Below, in pieces: positions 1 through 8,072 of a stretch of 64,000 nucleotides of DNA; the stretch's first letter is position 1, and each line of letters starts with the position of its first letter. This stretch comes from Polaribacter litorisediminis (lineage in GTDB: Bacteria > Bacteroidota > Bacteroidia > Flavobacteriales > Flavobacteriaceae). Position numbers and translations under genes: made by a program. A model generated the notes under the pieces. That model saw nothing but the letters and a program-made list of their open reading frames with translations. It had not been told where the DNA came from and did not search any database. Location: positions 2,655,501-2,719,500 of the forward strand of contig NZ_CP082966.1 of assembly GCF_019968605.1 (NCBI RefSeq), in the 5' to 3' direction.

Positions 1-188
1 GTTCCAGGCAAATCTGTAATAATTGCATTTTGTGTAGCAGACAATTTACTGATTCCTGTTTTTTTATCTACCGTAACACCCGGATAATTTCCTACTTTTT
101 GGTTTAACCCTGTAAGTTGATTAAAAAGTGATGTTTTACCTGTATTTGGATTCCCAATTAAAGCAACTTTTATATCGATTTTAGACAT
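1..188 (-). CDS. feoB: Ferrous iron transporter FeoB, N-terminal fragment
   Basis: Only the first 62 codons lie in the window; the gene runs off the left edge. The translation starts MSKIDIKVALIGNPNTGKTS, which holds the G1 P-loop (GNPNTGKTS) of the FeoB G domain, followed by NYPGVTVDKKTG (G2 region) and a DLPG (G3) at the edge. FeoB is the inner-membrane Fe(II) transporter whose cytosolic GTPase domain gates uptake. The start ATG (186-188) lies 3 bases from the feoA stop, so feoA-feoB form one operon read leftwards from the promoter at 441-472. The membrane part cannot be judged here. Confidence 0.93.
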   Translation of the reverse strand, partial: MSKIDIKVALIGNPNTGKTSLFNQLTGLNQKVGNYPGVTVDKKTGISKLSATQNAIITDLPG

Positions 189-191
189 CTA

Positions 192-419
192 TTATTCACT
201 TTTTAGAATTTTAATTTTTGAAGCTGTTTCTTTTCTTATAGCTAAATGACTGTCATTTACGCAGATATATAACGGGTCTTTTAAAGGCGCTATTTGAATC
301 AGCTTTACTTCAGCCCCAGGCAAACAACCCATTTCTAATAATTTTAAAGGAATAGAATCTAGAGATTCTTCAGAAATATATCCTATTTCTCCAACACGTA
401 AAGATGCAATTGTACTCAA
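192..419 (-). CDS. feoA: Ferrous iron transport protein FeoA
   Basis: A 75-residue SH3-like protein, the usual size for stand-alone FeoA. The core LKLLEMGCLPGAEVKL (residues 25-40) matches the FeoA signature in which a conserved Gly-x-x-x-Gly precedes the second strand. FeoA is a small cytosolic partner of the FeoB transporter. It is the first gene of the feoAB operon, 3 bases ahead of feoB. It has its own promoter and operator, so although the SCO1-like gene upstream runs in the same direction, iron control is probably exerted here. The identification is secure because feoB follows directly. Confidence 0.93.
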   Translation of the reverse strand: MSTIASLRVGEIGYISEESLDSIPLKLLEMGCLPGAEVKLIQIAPLKDPLYICVNDSHLAIRKETASKIKILKSE

Positions 420-440
420 AAGACTTTATTTTTTGTGCAG

Positions 441-472
441 CAAAGATAACCATTTAGAATCATTCTAAACAA
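441..472 (-). promoter_or_regulatory. feoAB promoter with palindromic metalloregulator operator in the spacer
   Basis: On the minus strand a TTG (470-472) is followed 21 bases later by TATCTTTG (441-448), which fits the Bacteroidota promoter TTTG/TAnnTTTG. The spacer is almost exactly filled by a perfect palindrome, TTTAGAAT-C-ATTCTAAA (453-469). Its half-site TTAGAAT resembles operators of DtxR/MntR/IdeR-type iron or manganese repressors (inference). A repressor bound there would block RNA polymerase. The feoA ATG is about 22 bases past the -7 box. Confidence 0.75.
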
Positions 473-473
473 G

Positions 474-1154
474 TTATTTTTTGGTATATTCCAATTTCAA
501 AAGAACCATATCTTTCTTTAACTTTTCCATGTCTTTTTTTTCCGTTCCATCGTAAAATCCTCGAATACGTCTTTTTTTATCAACTAAAACAAATTGCTCT
601 GTATGAATAAAATCATTTTCACCTCCATCGCCATCTTCAACAACCGCCATATAACTTTTTCTCGCTAATTCGTAAATATGTTGTTTATTACCAGTCGTTA
701 CGTTCCATTTTTTATCGATCACACCTTTATTCAATGCATATTCTTTTAAGACTGAAACGCTATCTATATTCGGTGTCACGGAATGTGATAAAAACATAAT
801 ATCTTCATCATTTTTATAGTATTCCTGCAATTCACTCATATTATACGCCATGGCGATGCATATATTTGTGCAACGTGTAAAAAAGAAATCGGCTACATAT
901 ATTTTATTTTCATACTCTTTTTGAGTGATGACTTTCCCATTTTGATTTATTAATTTGAAATCTGCAATGGTATGATCTTTTGTAATGTGTTTTATGGAAG
1001 CATCTACCAAACTAGGATTTACATCGGCTGGATTATATACTTTTAACTTTTTATCCACTTTTAATAAGTGATAATAAACCGGTATCGCAATTGCCGAAAA
1101 CACGATTAAAAAAATGATTGTTATTTTACTCTTTTTAAAGAAATTTACATCCAT
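474..1154 (-). CDS. SCO1/SenC family copper chaperone
   Basis: 226 residues: an N-terminal membrane anchor (about residues 11-30) and a thioredoxin-like periplasmic domain. The copper-binding motif C95-T-N-I-C99 (within FTRCTNIC) and the distal H184 (in IHTEQFVL) match the CxxxC...H set of SCO1/SenC proteins, which deliver copper to the CuA centre of cytochrome oxidase or keep it reduced. A TAnnTTTG box (TAAATTTG, 1171-1178 read on the minus strand) lies 16 bases upstream of the ATG. The heme A synthase gene at 40.7 kb serves the same enzyme class but is not linked. The exact role among SCO paralogues cannot be told. Confidence 0.9.
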   Translation of the reverse strand: MDVNFFKKSKITIIFLIVFSAIAIPVYYHLLKVDKKLKVYNPADVNPSLVDASIKHITKDHTIADFKLINQNGKVITQKEYENKIYVADFFFTRCTNICIAMAYNMSELQEYYKNDEDIMFLSHSVTPNIDSVSVLKEYALNKGVIDKKWNVTTGNKQHIYELARKSYMAVVEDGDGGENDFIHTEQFVLVDKKRRIRGFYDGTEKKDMEKLKKDMVLLKLEYTKK

Positions 1155-1170
1155 ACCGAAAGTGTTTTTG

Positions 1171-1178
1171 CAAATTTA
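1171..1178 (-). promoter_or_regulatory. Putative -7 box of the SCO1-like gene
   Basis: TAAATTTG on the minus strand matches TAnnTTTG and lies 16 bases before the ATG at 1154. No good -33 TTTG was seen. Confidence 0.45.
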
Positions 1179-1286
1179 CGGCTTAAAAAAACCATAGAAA
1201 AGTAGGACAAGGCTAAATACTTCTAAAATCTTTGTTAAAATAAAAATCAACTTTCAATAGTTCTTTTTAAACTCTCTTTAAAAACG

Positions 1287-1294
1287 TACCTTTG
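1287..1294 (+). promoter_or_regulatory. Putative -7 box of rseP
   Basis: TACCTTTG matches the Bacteroidota TAnnTTTG box and lies 29 bases upstream of the rseP ATG at 1324. A clear -33 TTTG is not visible. Confidence 0.5.
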
Positions 1295-1323
1295 TCCCTT
1301 TTTTAAATCTGATTGAATACTGA

Positions 1324-2670
1324 ATGGAAATATTAATAAAAGCATCACAATTTATTTTAAGTTTATCACTATTAATTGTTTTGCACGAATTAGGTCACTT
1401 TATCCCTGCAAAATTATTTAAAATTAAAGTAGAAAAGTTCTACCTATTTTTTGATTATAAATTTTCTATTTTTAAGAAAAAAATTGGAGATACCGTTTAT
1501 GGTATTGGCTGGATTCCTTTAGGAGGTTATGTAAAAATAGCCGGAATGATTGATGAAAGCATGGATAAAGAACAAATGGCATTACCACCAAAACCATGGG
1601 AATTCCGTTCTAAACCTGCTTGGCAACGACTTATTATAATGTTAGGCGGTGTTTTTGTGAATTTCGTTTTAGGTATTTTTATCTACATCATGTTAATGTG
1701 GGGGTATGGTGAAAGCTACTTACCTAATGAAAATGTAAAAGATGGTGTTTGGGTAAGAGACTCCTTAGCTATGAATCTAGGCATTCAAAATGGTGATAAA
1801 ATTCTAACTGTAGATGGCCAAAAAATAAAGAAATTTTCGGGCTTATCTCTAGAATTTATCAACGGAAATAACTTTCAGATAGAAAGAAATGGACACGTAA
1901 TTGATAAAGAAATTCCAGAAGATTTTATTTCTCAATTAATGGATCGAGGTAAAGACGCAGGCCCAGTTTTATACCCTAGATACCCTTTTGTAATTGGTCA
2001 GATTCCAGAAGATTCTCCCAACCTAAAATCAGGCTTAAAACCGAAAGATATTGTTACTGCCATAAATGGTGTTTCTATGAAATATTATGATGAAGCAGAA
2101 GCTATATTATTAAAAGTTAAAGGTCAAAAAGTTACTGCCAACGTTTTACGAGACAACAAAACCAAAAAAATTGATCTACAAATTTCAGAAGATGGAAAAA
2201 TTGGAGTTATTTCTACTACCATCCCTTTCAAAGATTTAGAGAGGTTGGGTTATTATGAATTGGCAGATCTTGAATATTCTTTCGCCGAAGCAATTCCTGC
2301 AGGATGGAACAAATCTTGGAAAACATTAACCGATTATATAAAACAATTAAAAAAGATTTTTAACCCAAGTACGGGTGCTTACAAAGGTTTAGGTGGCTTT
2401 ATATCTATTGGAAGTATTTTTCCTAATGAATGGAGCGCGGAATCGTTTTGGAACATTACAGCGTTCTTATCTATAATGTTAGGGTTTATGAATTTATTAC
2501 CGATCCCTGCTTTAGATGGAGGCCATGTAGTATTTACGCTTTGGGAAATGATTACAGGTAAAAAACCAGGAGACAAGTTTCTAGAATATGCCCAAGTTGT
2601 AGGTTTTGTGCTTTTAATTGCTTTGCTACTTTTTGCAAATGGTAATGATATTTTTAGATTATTCCAATAA
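1324..2670 (+). CDS. rseP: RIP metalloprotease RseP (site-2 protease)
   Basis: 448 residues with the intramembrane zinc protease layout: HELGH at residues 21-25 in the first membrane helix, membrane segments near 105-130, PDZ-type regions (clearest about 222-305, VIGQIPEDSPNLKSGLKPKD), and NLLPIPALDGG at 390-400, where the Asp completes the zinc site, followed by C-terminal helices. Site-2 proteases cut membrane-bound anti-sigma factors or remnant signal peptides. It is followed by a strong bidirectional terminator shared with the convergent zinc-ribbon gene. A TACCTTTG box precedes it. Length and motifs are complete, so it should be functional. Confidence 0.95.
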   Translation: MEILIKASQFILSLSLLIVLHELGHFIPAKLFKIKVEKFYLFFDYKFSIFKKKIGDTVYGIGWIPLGGYVKIAGMIDESMDKEQMALPPKPWEFRSKPAWQRLIIMLGGVFVNFVLGIFIYIMLMWGYGESYLPNENVKDGVWVRDSLAMNLGIQNGDKILTVDGQKIKKFSGLSLEFINGNNFQIERNGHVIDKEIPEDFISQLMDRGKDAGPVLYPRYPFVIGQIPEDSPNLKSGLKPKDIVTAINGVSMKYYDEAEAILLKVKGQKVTANVLRDNKTKKIDLQISEDGKIGVISTTIPFKDLERLGYYELADLEYSFAEAIPAGWNKSWKTLTDYIKQLKKIFNPSTGAYKGLGGFISIGSIFPNEWSAESFWNITAFLSIMLGFMNLLPIPALDGGHVVFTLWEMITGKKPGDKFLEYAQVVGFVLLIALLLFANGNDIFRLFQ

Positions 2671-2691
2671 TAATGCCAATACTGATAACAT

Positions 2692-2731
2692 AAAAAAAGC
2701 CTCATTTGAATTCAAATGAGGCTTTTTTTTT
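2692..2731. terminator. Bidirectional intrinsic terminator
   Basis: A perfect 24-base palindrome, two 12-base arms (2699-2710 and 2711-2722) reading GCCTCATTTGAA and its complement, is flanked by a run of A on the left and of T on the right. It can end transcription of rseP on the plus strand and of the zinc-ribbon gene on the minus strand. Confidence 0.9.
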
Positions 2732-2885
2732 AAATTCTTATGCTTCTGTTCACCATTGGAAACCATGTATACTTGGCACTGCAATTACCGCAACTATAAG
2801 CTCTAGATCCTGGAAATAATTTTACAATCACCTTTCTTTTGGTGCGATGTCTGGAAGCGGATTTACATTTTGGACAAGCTTTCAT
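2730..2885 (-). CDS. Small zinc-ribbon protein (51 aa)
   Basis: A short open frame of 51 codons starts at the ATG complementary to 2883-2885 and ends at the TAA at 2730-2732. It has two CxxC knuckles, C4-P-K-C7 (KACPKCKS) and C32-G-N-C35 (YSCGNCS), separated by a strongly basic stretch (SRHRTKRKVIVK). The spacing fits a single zinc ribbon and the charge suggests nucleic-acid binding (inference). Its stop overlaps the T-run of the terminator shared with rseP, as expected for a real convergent gene. Function unknown. Confidence 0.75.
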   Translation of the reverse strand: MKACPKCKSASRHRTKRKVIVKLFPGSRAYSCGNCSAKYTWFPMVNRSIRI

Positions 2886-3414
2886 AATTCTACTATTTGT
2901 TATTTGTGTACACTAACTTTAGAATCCAGATATTAAAAAAATGTTAGATTTTCGTTTAACTCTTTACTATTATAAATGTAATATATTAATTACAATATTT
3001 GAGAAAACAATGTTATATTTAGAATCTTTGTTGTCCGATAAAAGATAAAAAGACCGCTTTCGCTGTTAGAATCAAGAACAAAGACTTGACTTTAACTAAT
3101 TGAAAAACAATATTACTACGATTTTAAATTTCTCGATACATCATAAATTCTAAAGCGGTTTTAAAAGCAAGGTGTACTACTTAAAGGCTCTTGAAAATCA
3201 ATACTATCAATACTTTAGCTAATTTTAGTCGGACAACACTAATTTAGCATCAGAGAAAGGTGTTTTTTGTGGTGCACCACAAAGGTAACTTTATGGAACA
3301 AATTTCCCTTTCTCTTTTTAAACGTTTAGGACGCTATTGATATCTAATATACAAAAAGAGCCTACTAACTATTGGTAAACTCTTTTAAACGTTTCGAAAA
3401 TGTCGAAAGTGCAA
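2886..3414. other. Gene-poor stretch with an inverted-repeat element
   Basis: No convincing gene. It holds the terminal-inverted-repeat element at 3029-3238 and AT-rich DNA on both sides. It marks the left edge of an accessory-looking patch that runs to about 6.9 kb. Confidence 0.6.
3029..3238. mobile_element. MITE-like or IS-remnant element with terminal inverted repeats
   Basis: The left end TGTTGTCCGATAAAA (3029-3043) and the complement of the right end, TGTTGTCCGACTAAA (3224-3238), match at 12-13 of 15 positions, giving a 210-bp unit bounded by TGTTGTCCGA. Inside is a second inverted pair, ACCGCTTT (3053-3060) and AAAGCGGT (3152-3159). There is no transposase frame. A clean target-site duplication was not found. 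The ends look like IS ends, but the family was not identified. Most likely a non-autonomous element or a solo remnant. Confidence 0.55.
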
Positions 3415-3675
3415 TTAGTAAATACTTTTTTCTGCCACAATTTGCACTTCCCTTTCCAAAGCTAGCTTTACATACTCCCATCTATGATTCATTTCAATGA
3501 GTTCGCCTGTTTCTTCGATGGTGTATTCATAAGGTTCTGTGTTTACCTTTTTAACAGTACCTTCAAATTCTGCACCAACAAGGGATAATGTTGTTTGTTC
3601 ATCGAAGGTACCACTGACAAAGACCGTTTTTGCGGTAAAATACACTTTCCCTGATTGTTTACTTTTAACAGCCAT
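3415..3675 (-). CDS. Hypothetical protein (86 aa)
   Basis: Not recognised. An 86-residue soluble protein without signal peptide or membrane segment. The start MAVKSKQSGKVYFTAKTVFVSGTFDE is beta-rich with alternating hydrophobic residues; the end is acidic and helical (EMNHRWEYVKLALEREVQIVAEKS). No cysteine or obvious catalytic pattern. It lies alone on the minus strand between the inverted-repeat element and a long intergenic stretch, in a patch that looks acquired. The composition is protein-like and the frame is clean, so it is probably a gene, but nothing indicates a role. Confidence 0.55.
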   Translation of the reverse strand: MAVKSKQSGKVYFTAKTVFVSGTFDEQTTLSLVGAEFEGTVKKVNTEPYEYTIEETGELIEMNHRWEYVKLALEREVQIVAEKSIY

Positions 3676-4170
3676 TGCTCCTGTCTGTGCAATTAGACCG
3701 TAAAAAACTTTTTCTTTTGAATTCTGAGCCTTTTAAATTTCTTTTACTGTTACCATAATAGTATAATTTTTAGTTAAATGTTGTTTTATTCAAGGGGGAT
3801 TACCCCACCAACACTAGGAATTAGTGGGATTTTAGTTAGAAGTCCTCTGGCGTGTTTAAAACACTAAATAAAAATAAAACGAAAAAAATATTTTGAAATT
3901 TAGGAGAAGGGGGGATGAGGTAAAATGCGTAAAATTTTAATGTTTGTCGCACATACTAAAAAAAAAGAAAATAAAATTAAGAGAATACGGAAACACGTAA
4001 ACTTATATCATTACTTAATTTTATTTTTATCCAAACAAGTGAAGGTTAGAAATTACTAAAAAAAGAGGTATAACCTAAAAATCTTAAGGTTAGAAATTAT
4101 AACCAATAATAAGGTTACTGAAAAAAACTGTAAATCGTCAGTAAAAAGCGACATGATTTAGACAAAAACT
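3676..4170. other. Intergenic region, no gene seen
   Basis: About 495 bases of AT-rich sequence with no plausible frame. The right half carries a 14-base direct repeat, AAGGTTAGAAATTA, at 4042-4055 and 4086-4099, shortly upstream of the type IX cargo gene at 4171, and a short GGTTATAACC-like dyad nearby. These could be regulator sites, but no known motif was matched. Confidence 0.5.
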
Positions 4171-4614
4171 ATGAAAAAAATTATCCTTGTTTTTGGGGTG
4201 TTATTTATCACATATTTCCTGAATGCACAATCAACCATTGCGTCTTCTGGAGCTGATGCTTCTGGTGATGGAACCTCTTCTTATACTATTGGACACTTAT
4301 TTTATACTCCCAATAATCAAAACAATAGCTTAATAGTTCAAGGAGTACAGCAATCTTTTGCATTTCAAGTATTAAGTAATTCTGAGTTTTTACTCGAAAA
4401 TTTAATATTACTAACGTATCCAAATCCTACTTCAGATAAAATAATAGTAAGTAACTCAAATAATCGTTTTCATGGTAATTTAAAGTATCCCCTTTTTAAT
4501 ATTCAAGGAAAACATATGATTAGCGGACTCATTAAGGAACAAAATACCCAAATCAATATACAACACTTATCAAATGGGATCTATTTTCTAAAAGTCACCA
4601 AACAAAACGTATGA
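4171..4614 (+). pseudogene. T9SS type A sorting-domain protein, truncated by an in-frame stop
   Basis: 147 residues. Signal peptide (1-20, ending FLNAQ), a short domain with SSGADASGDGTSSYTIG and GVQQSFAFQ typical of a widespread Bacteroidota secreted family, then a type A sorting domain beginning LLTYPNPTSDKI (about residue 90) and reaching NGIYFLKVTKQNV. A TGA at 4612-4614 stops translation, but the same frame continues for nine codons, IKTIKIIKK, to a TAA at 4642-4644, matching the usual end of these domains (xxKIIKN). One nonsense change therefore removes the last conserved strand. The gene is followed by its usual partner type at 4651. Export may be impaired; recoding or sequencing error are alternatives. 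Confidence 0.75.
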
Positions 4615-4650
4615 ATAAAAACAATTAAAATCATTAAAAAATAAATAGCA

Positions 4651-6741
4651 ATGAAAAAGATAATTCTAATTTGTGCAGCAATACTTATAACATCAAGTGT
4701 GTTTACTCAAGCACCTGAAAAAATGAGCTACCAAGCCGTTGTAAGAGATGGAAACAAGGCATTACTTACTGAACAATCCGTAAGTATGAAAATTTCTATT
4801 TTGCAAGGCTCTTCCAATGGAACGCCTCTTTATGTAGAAACCCAAACACCAACTTCTAACACCAACGGTTTGGTAAGTATAGAAATTGGAGAAGGAATAG
4901 TTGTTTTAGGAAACTTCTCTACAATTGACTGGTCTGAAGGCCCTTATTACATAAAAACAGAAACCGACCCAACAGGCGGAACGAGTTATACTATTGCAGG
5001 AACAAGCCAGTTATTGAGCATGCCATATGCCTTGCATGCAAAAACTGTTGCTATTGAATCCGATCCGGTTTATAGTTCGTCTGTTGCAAGTGGAATAAGT
5101 GTAAATGACACGATTAATTGGAACAATAAATTGAATAGTTATATTGAAAAAGATTCAATATTTATTAATTCTATAGCCGCTGGAATAACAGAGGCTGACA
5201 CAGCATATTGGAACAATAAAGGAACGGCAATTGAAATAAATGATAGTATATTCATTGGAAAAATATTTGCTGGGGGTAGCAGTTTTGCTGGAGATTCACG
5301 ACAACCCGGACTTGCAACGATGTCAAATATTGCTCAACCGGAAGATAAAATATTAAGTACTATTTCTTTCTATTCGCTAACCGCAGGAGTACAACGTTTT
5401 GGAATAGGTTCATTAGATCAGCGTAATTGGGGAATCATAGGTCAAGAATTTGAACTCGATGTAATAAAAGGGATAAATGAAATAAATGTTCTCAAATATG
5501 GATATAAAATACCTGCAAATCAGCAATTATTTGCTTATTATCATTATTCAGATAGGACAGAGCTTTTGTCATGGAATGCATATTCTTCTACAGATGACAA
5601 TACTTCTTATATGCTATATGGTGGTGTCTCGGGAGTACTTAATCCGATAGCAACTCCATATGGAGGGTATATTAATCTAAAGTATGATTTAGTATCAATT
5701 GAATCTCCTTTTATAACAAAAAGTGAATTTGAGCAAGTAAAATCAACAGCTGAAAAAGCATTAAGTTTGGCAACCAAAGCCAATAATAACTTAGGTATTG
5801 TTTCAGACCGTAGTGGAAATAATTATAAATTAAAAGTAGTAAACTCTCAATTACAAGTCATTCCGATACAATATAAAAATGTATTGGTAATTTCTCATTC
5901 TTATGGAATTCACCATAGGATTTATTCCTATGGATTTGGTGGTATTAGAGGTATGGCATCTTCAGTAAAGAAAAATGATTTTGTGCATTTGTTAGAAACA
6001 GGTTTAAAACAAAAAGAGACTTCCTCCGTAACAAAGGTTGTAAATGTAGCTGCATGGGAAAGAAATTTCACGATTGATAAGGGCTCATTACTAGATGCTT
6101 TTTTGACATCAGACGTTGATTGTATCATATTTAGAGCGGGAGAGAATGTTGTAGATAATACGGGGTTTTCATCTGCTATCATAGACTTAATGAATTATTG
6201 CTTTGATAAAATTCCCTCAGCTGATGGTTATATTTCTTCCATGTTGTTTCCTGTCACAGCCAAAGATCAAGCGTTAGAAGCTGCAGCAGATTCATTGAAC
6301 TTGACCTATATTAATTTTGGTATCACAAATTCATATGGATACACCTCCAGAATGGGTGATTACATTTGGGGAGATTATACTGCTGATGAGGGTGGCTCTT
6401 GGGATGAAAACACGCAAGTTTTGTACCCGATTTCATTTAGTGGCGTGGCTGCACATCCAGGAGATTACGGTATGTTGCATATGGCAAATTCAATACTAGA
6501 AGCCATGGGGTATTCTTCTTTAGAGCTCGCTCATAGCATTTCGGTGAATGACAATTCAAATATTGGATACACATGTTTTGACAAATGGGTAGAAGGTGGC
6601 GTATTTAATATTCACACAAAATCTACTGCCGTATCTGCAGTTGATGCTAGTGGTAATTCTCTTGAAGTATTAAATCATAATGATGGCGTATTTACTTTTA
6701 TGATGCCAGATTCAGATGTAGAAATAACTATCTCAAATTAA
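4651..6741 (+). CDS. Secreted SGNH-hydrolase-like protein with fibre-type N-terminus
   Basis: 696 residues. Signal peptide (about 1-19, ending SVFTQ), then an N-terminal domain common in Bacteroidota surface proteins (KMSYQAVVRDGNKALLTEQSV, GTPLYVETQTPTSNTNGLVS). Two short repeats around DSIFINSIAAGITEADTAYWNNK (about 140-190) resemble fibre or coiled-repeat linkers. From about residue 410 the sequence looks like an SGNH/GDSL-type domain: NVLVISHSYG (block I, SHS in place of GDS), FRAGENVVDN, and AAHPGDYGMLHMANSI (block V His). The C-terminus (CFDKWVEGGVFNIHTK, FMMPDSDVEITISN) resembles a beta repeat of the InlB/Listeria-Bacteroides kind. No type IX sorting domain is seen. Substrate unknown, perhaps an acetylated glycan. 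Confidence 0.6.
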   Translation: MKKIILICAAILITSSVFTQAPEKMSYQAVVRDGNKALLTEQSVSMKISILQGSSNGTPLYVETQTPTSNTNGLVSIEIGEGIVVLGNFSTIDWSEGPYYIKTETDPTGGTSYTIAGTSQLLSMPYALHAKTVAIESDPVYSSSVASGISVNDTINWNNKLNSYIEKDSIFINSIAAGITEADTAYWNNKGTAIEINDSIFIGKIFAGGSSFAGDSRQPGLATMSNIAQPEDKILSTISFYSLTAGVQRFGIGSLDQRNWGIIGQEFELDVIKGINEINVLKYGYKIPANQQLFAYYHYSDRTELLSWNAYSSTDDNTSYMLYGGVSGVLNPIATPYGGYINLKYDLVSIESPFITKSEFEQVKSTAEKALSLATKANNNLGIVSDRSGNNYKLKVVNSQLQVIPIQYKNVLVISHSYGIHHRIYSYGFGGIRGMASSVKKNDFVHLLETGLKQKETSSVTKVVNVAAWERNFTIDKGSLLDAFLTSDVDCIIFRAGENVVDNTGFSSAIIDLMNYCFDKIPSADGYISSMLFPVTAKDQALEAAADSLNLTYINFGITNSYGYTSRMGDYIWGDYTADEGGSWDENTQVLYPISFSGVAAHPGDYGMLHMANSILEAMGYSSLELAHSISVNDNSNIGYTCFDKWVEGGVFNIHTKSTAVSAVDASGNSLEVLNHNDGVFTFMMPDSDVEITISN

Positions 6742-6766
6742 TATTTAGATCATAGCAAAAAATAAA

Positions 6767-6819
6767 CGCCAGCCACTAAAAACTGAGCATATGGTGTGCA
6801 GTTAAGCTGGCGCTAGTGG
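6767..6819. repeat. Nested stem-loop downstream of the SGNH-like gene
   Basis: CGCCAGC (6767-6773) pairs with GCTGGCG (6806-6812), and inside it AACTG (6781-6785) pairs with CAGTT (6798-6802). An alternative pairing joins CCACTA (6773-6778) with TAGTGG (6814-6819). It lies between two convergent genes without a following T-run, so it is not a canonical terminator; it may be a structured repeat or an RNA-stabilising element. Confidence 0.45.
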
Positions 6820-6950
6820 TGTAAGAGACGTGATTTCTGAAAAAAATGAAGGATTAAAAATAACCTCAATTTCGCAAGGTTATTACTATTTATCATCTAA
6901 AATTACTATTCGAATTTCTCAAATTCTTTCTAATAAATATTATTTCTATT

Positions 6951-8048
6951 TTACACTTTAAGCGCTTTTGCTTCTTGTTTCTTTATTTCGTTGCGCTCAA
7001 TTTTATGACTTGGTCTTGTCCATTTTGGCTTTTCTCCTAAAGCTTTGTATGCAGATTCTGATGCCTCTACCGTTTGCGGTTGTACCTTTTTAGTAAATGG
7101 TTTTTGCGGATTTAAACCCAACAATTTAAACATTTTCATATCTTCGTTCACATCAGGATTTGGAGTCGTCAGTAATTTATCACCTGCAAAAATAGAATTT
7201 GCACCCGCAAAGAAACACATGGCTTGCCCTTCTCTACTCATTTGCGTTCTCCCTGCAGATAATCTTACTTGTGTTTCTGGCAATACAATTCTTGTGGTAG
7301 CAACCATGCGAATCATGTCCCAAATATCAACAGGCGTTTCGTTTTCTAAAGGCGTTCCTTCAACAGCAACTAACGCATTAATGGGTGTAGATTCTGGTTG
7401 TGGATTTAAGGTAGATAAGGCAACCAACATTCCTGCTCGGTCTTCTGCCGCTTCACCCATTCCAATAATTCCACCAGAACAAACAGTAACATTTGTTTTC
7501 CGAACATTATCAATGGTATCTAATCGATCTTGATATCCTCGGGTAGAAATTACTTCTTTATAATATTCTTCGGAGGAATCTAAATTATGATTGTAAGCAT
7601 ACAAACCTGCTTCTGCCAAACGTTGCGCCTGATTTTCAGTAACCATTCCTAATGTACAACAAACCTCCATATCGAGCTTATTAATGGTTCTCACCATATC
7701 TAAAACCTGATCAAATTCTGGCCCATCTTTTACATTGCGCCATGCAGCACCCATACAAACTCTAGAGCTTCCGCTTTCTTTGGCTCTTAATGCTTGTGCT
7801 TTTACTTGGTTCACTGTCATTAAATCATTGCCTTCTACATTGGTATGATATCTTGCAGCCTGCGGGCAATAACCGCAATCTTCAGAACACCCACCGGTCT
7901 TTATAGATAATAATGTTGACACTTGCACAACATTTGGATCGTGTTGTTTTCTATGGATGGTTGCTGCGTCAAACAGCAAGTCCATTAGAGGTTTATTATA
8001 AATCTCTAAAACTTCTTCTTTCGTCCAATTGTGTCTTACTTCGCTCAT
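6951..8048 (-). CDS. bioB: Biotin synthase BioB
   Basis: 365 residues, radical-SAM enzyme that inserts sulphur into dethiobiotin. The 4Fe-4S motif C54-SED-C58-GY-C61 lies in TGGCSEDCGYC, followed by conserved segments such as VCMGAAWR, YNHNLDSS, CSGGIIGMGE and SAGRTQMS, the last with the Arg that binds the 2Fe-2S cluster. A basic tail (EKPKWTRPSHKIERNEIKKQEAKALKV) extends beyond the E. coli enzyme, as is common in this phylum. It sits only 43 bases behind the large ATPase gene on the same strand, but has its own TATTTTTG box (8073-8080). The other biotin genes lie 9 kb away, beyond the flotillin module. Confidence 0.97.
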   Translation of the reverse strand: MSEVRHNWTKEEVLEIYNKPLMDLLFDAATIHRKQHDPNVVQVSTLLSIKTGGCSEDCGYCPQAARYHTNVEGNDLMTVNQVKAQALRAKESGSSRVCMGAAWRNVKDGPEFDQVLDMVRTINKLDMEVCCTLGMVTENQAQRLAEAGLYAYNHNLDSSEEYYKEVISTRGYQDRLDTIDNVRKTNVTVCSGGIIGMGEAAEDRAGMLVALSTLNPQPESTPINALVAVEGTPLENETPVDIWDMIRMVATTRIVLPETQVRLSAGRTQMSREGQAMCFFAGANSIFAGDKLLTTPNPDVNEDMKMFKLLGLNPQKPFTKKVQPQTVEASESAYKALGEKPKWTRPSHKIERNEIKKQEAKALKV

Positions 8049-8072
8049 AAAATCTGCTCTTAATTTCTAGCC

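Noticed and set aside
6767..6819. Integron attC-like site
   Set aside because: No GTTRRRY/RYYYAAC boxes and no array of cassettes or integrase nearby.
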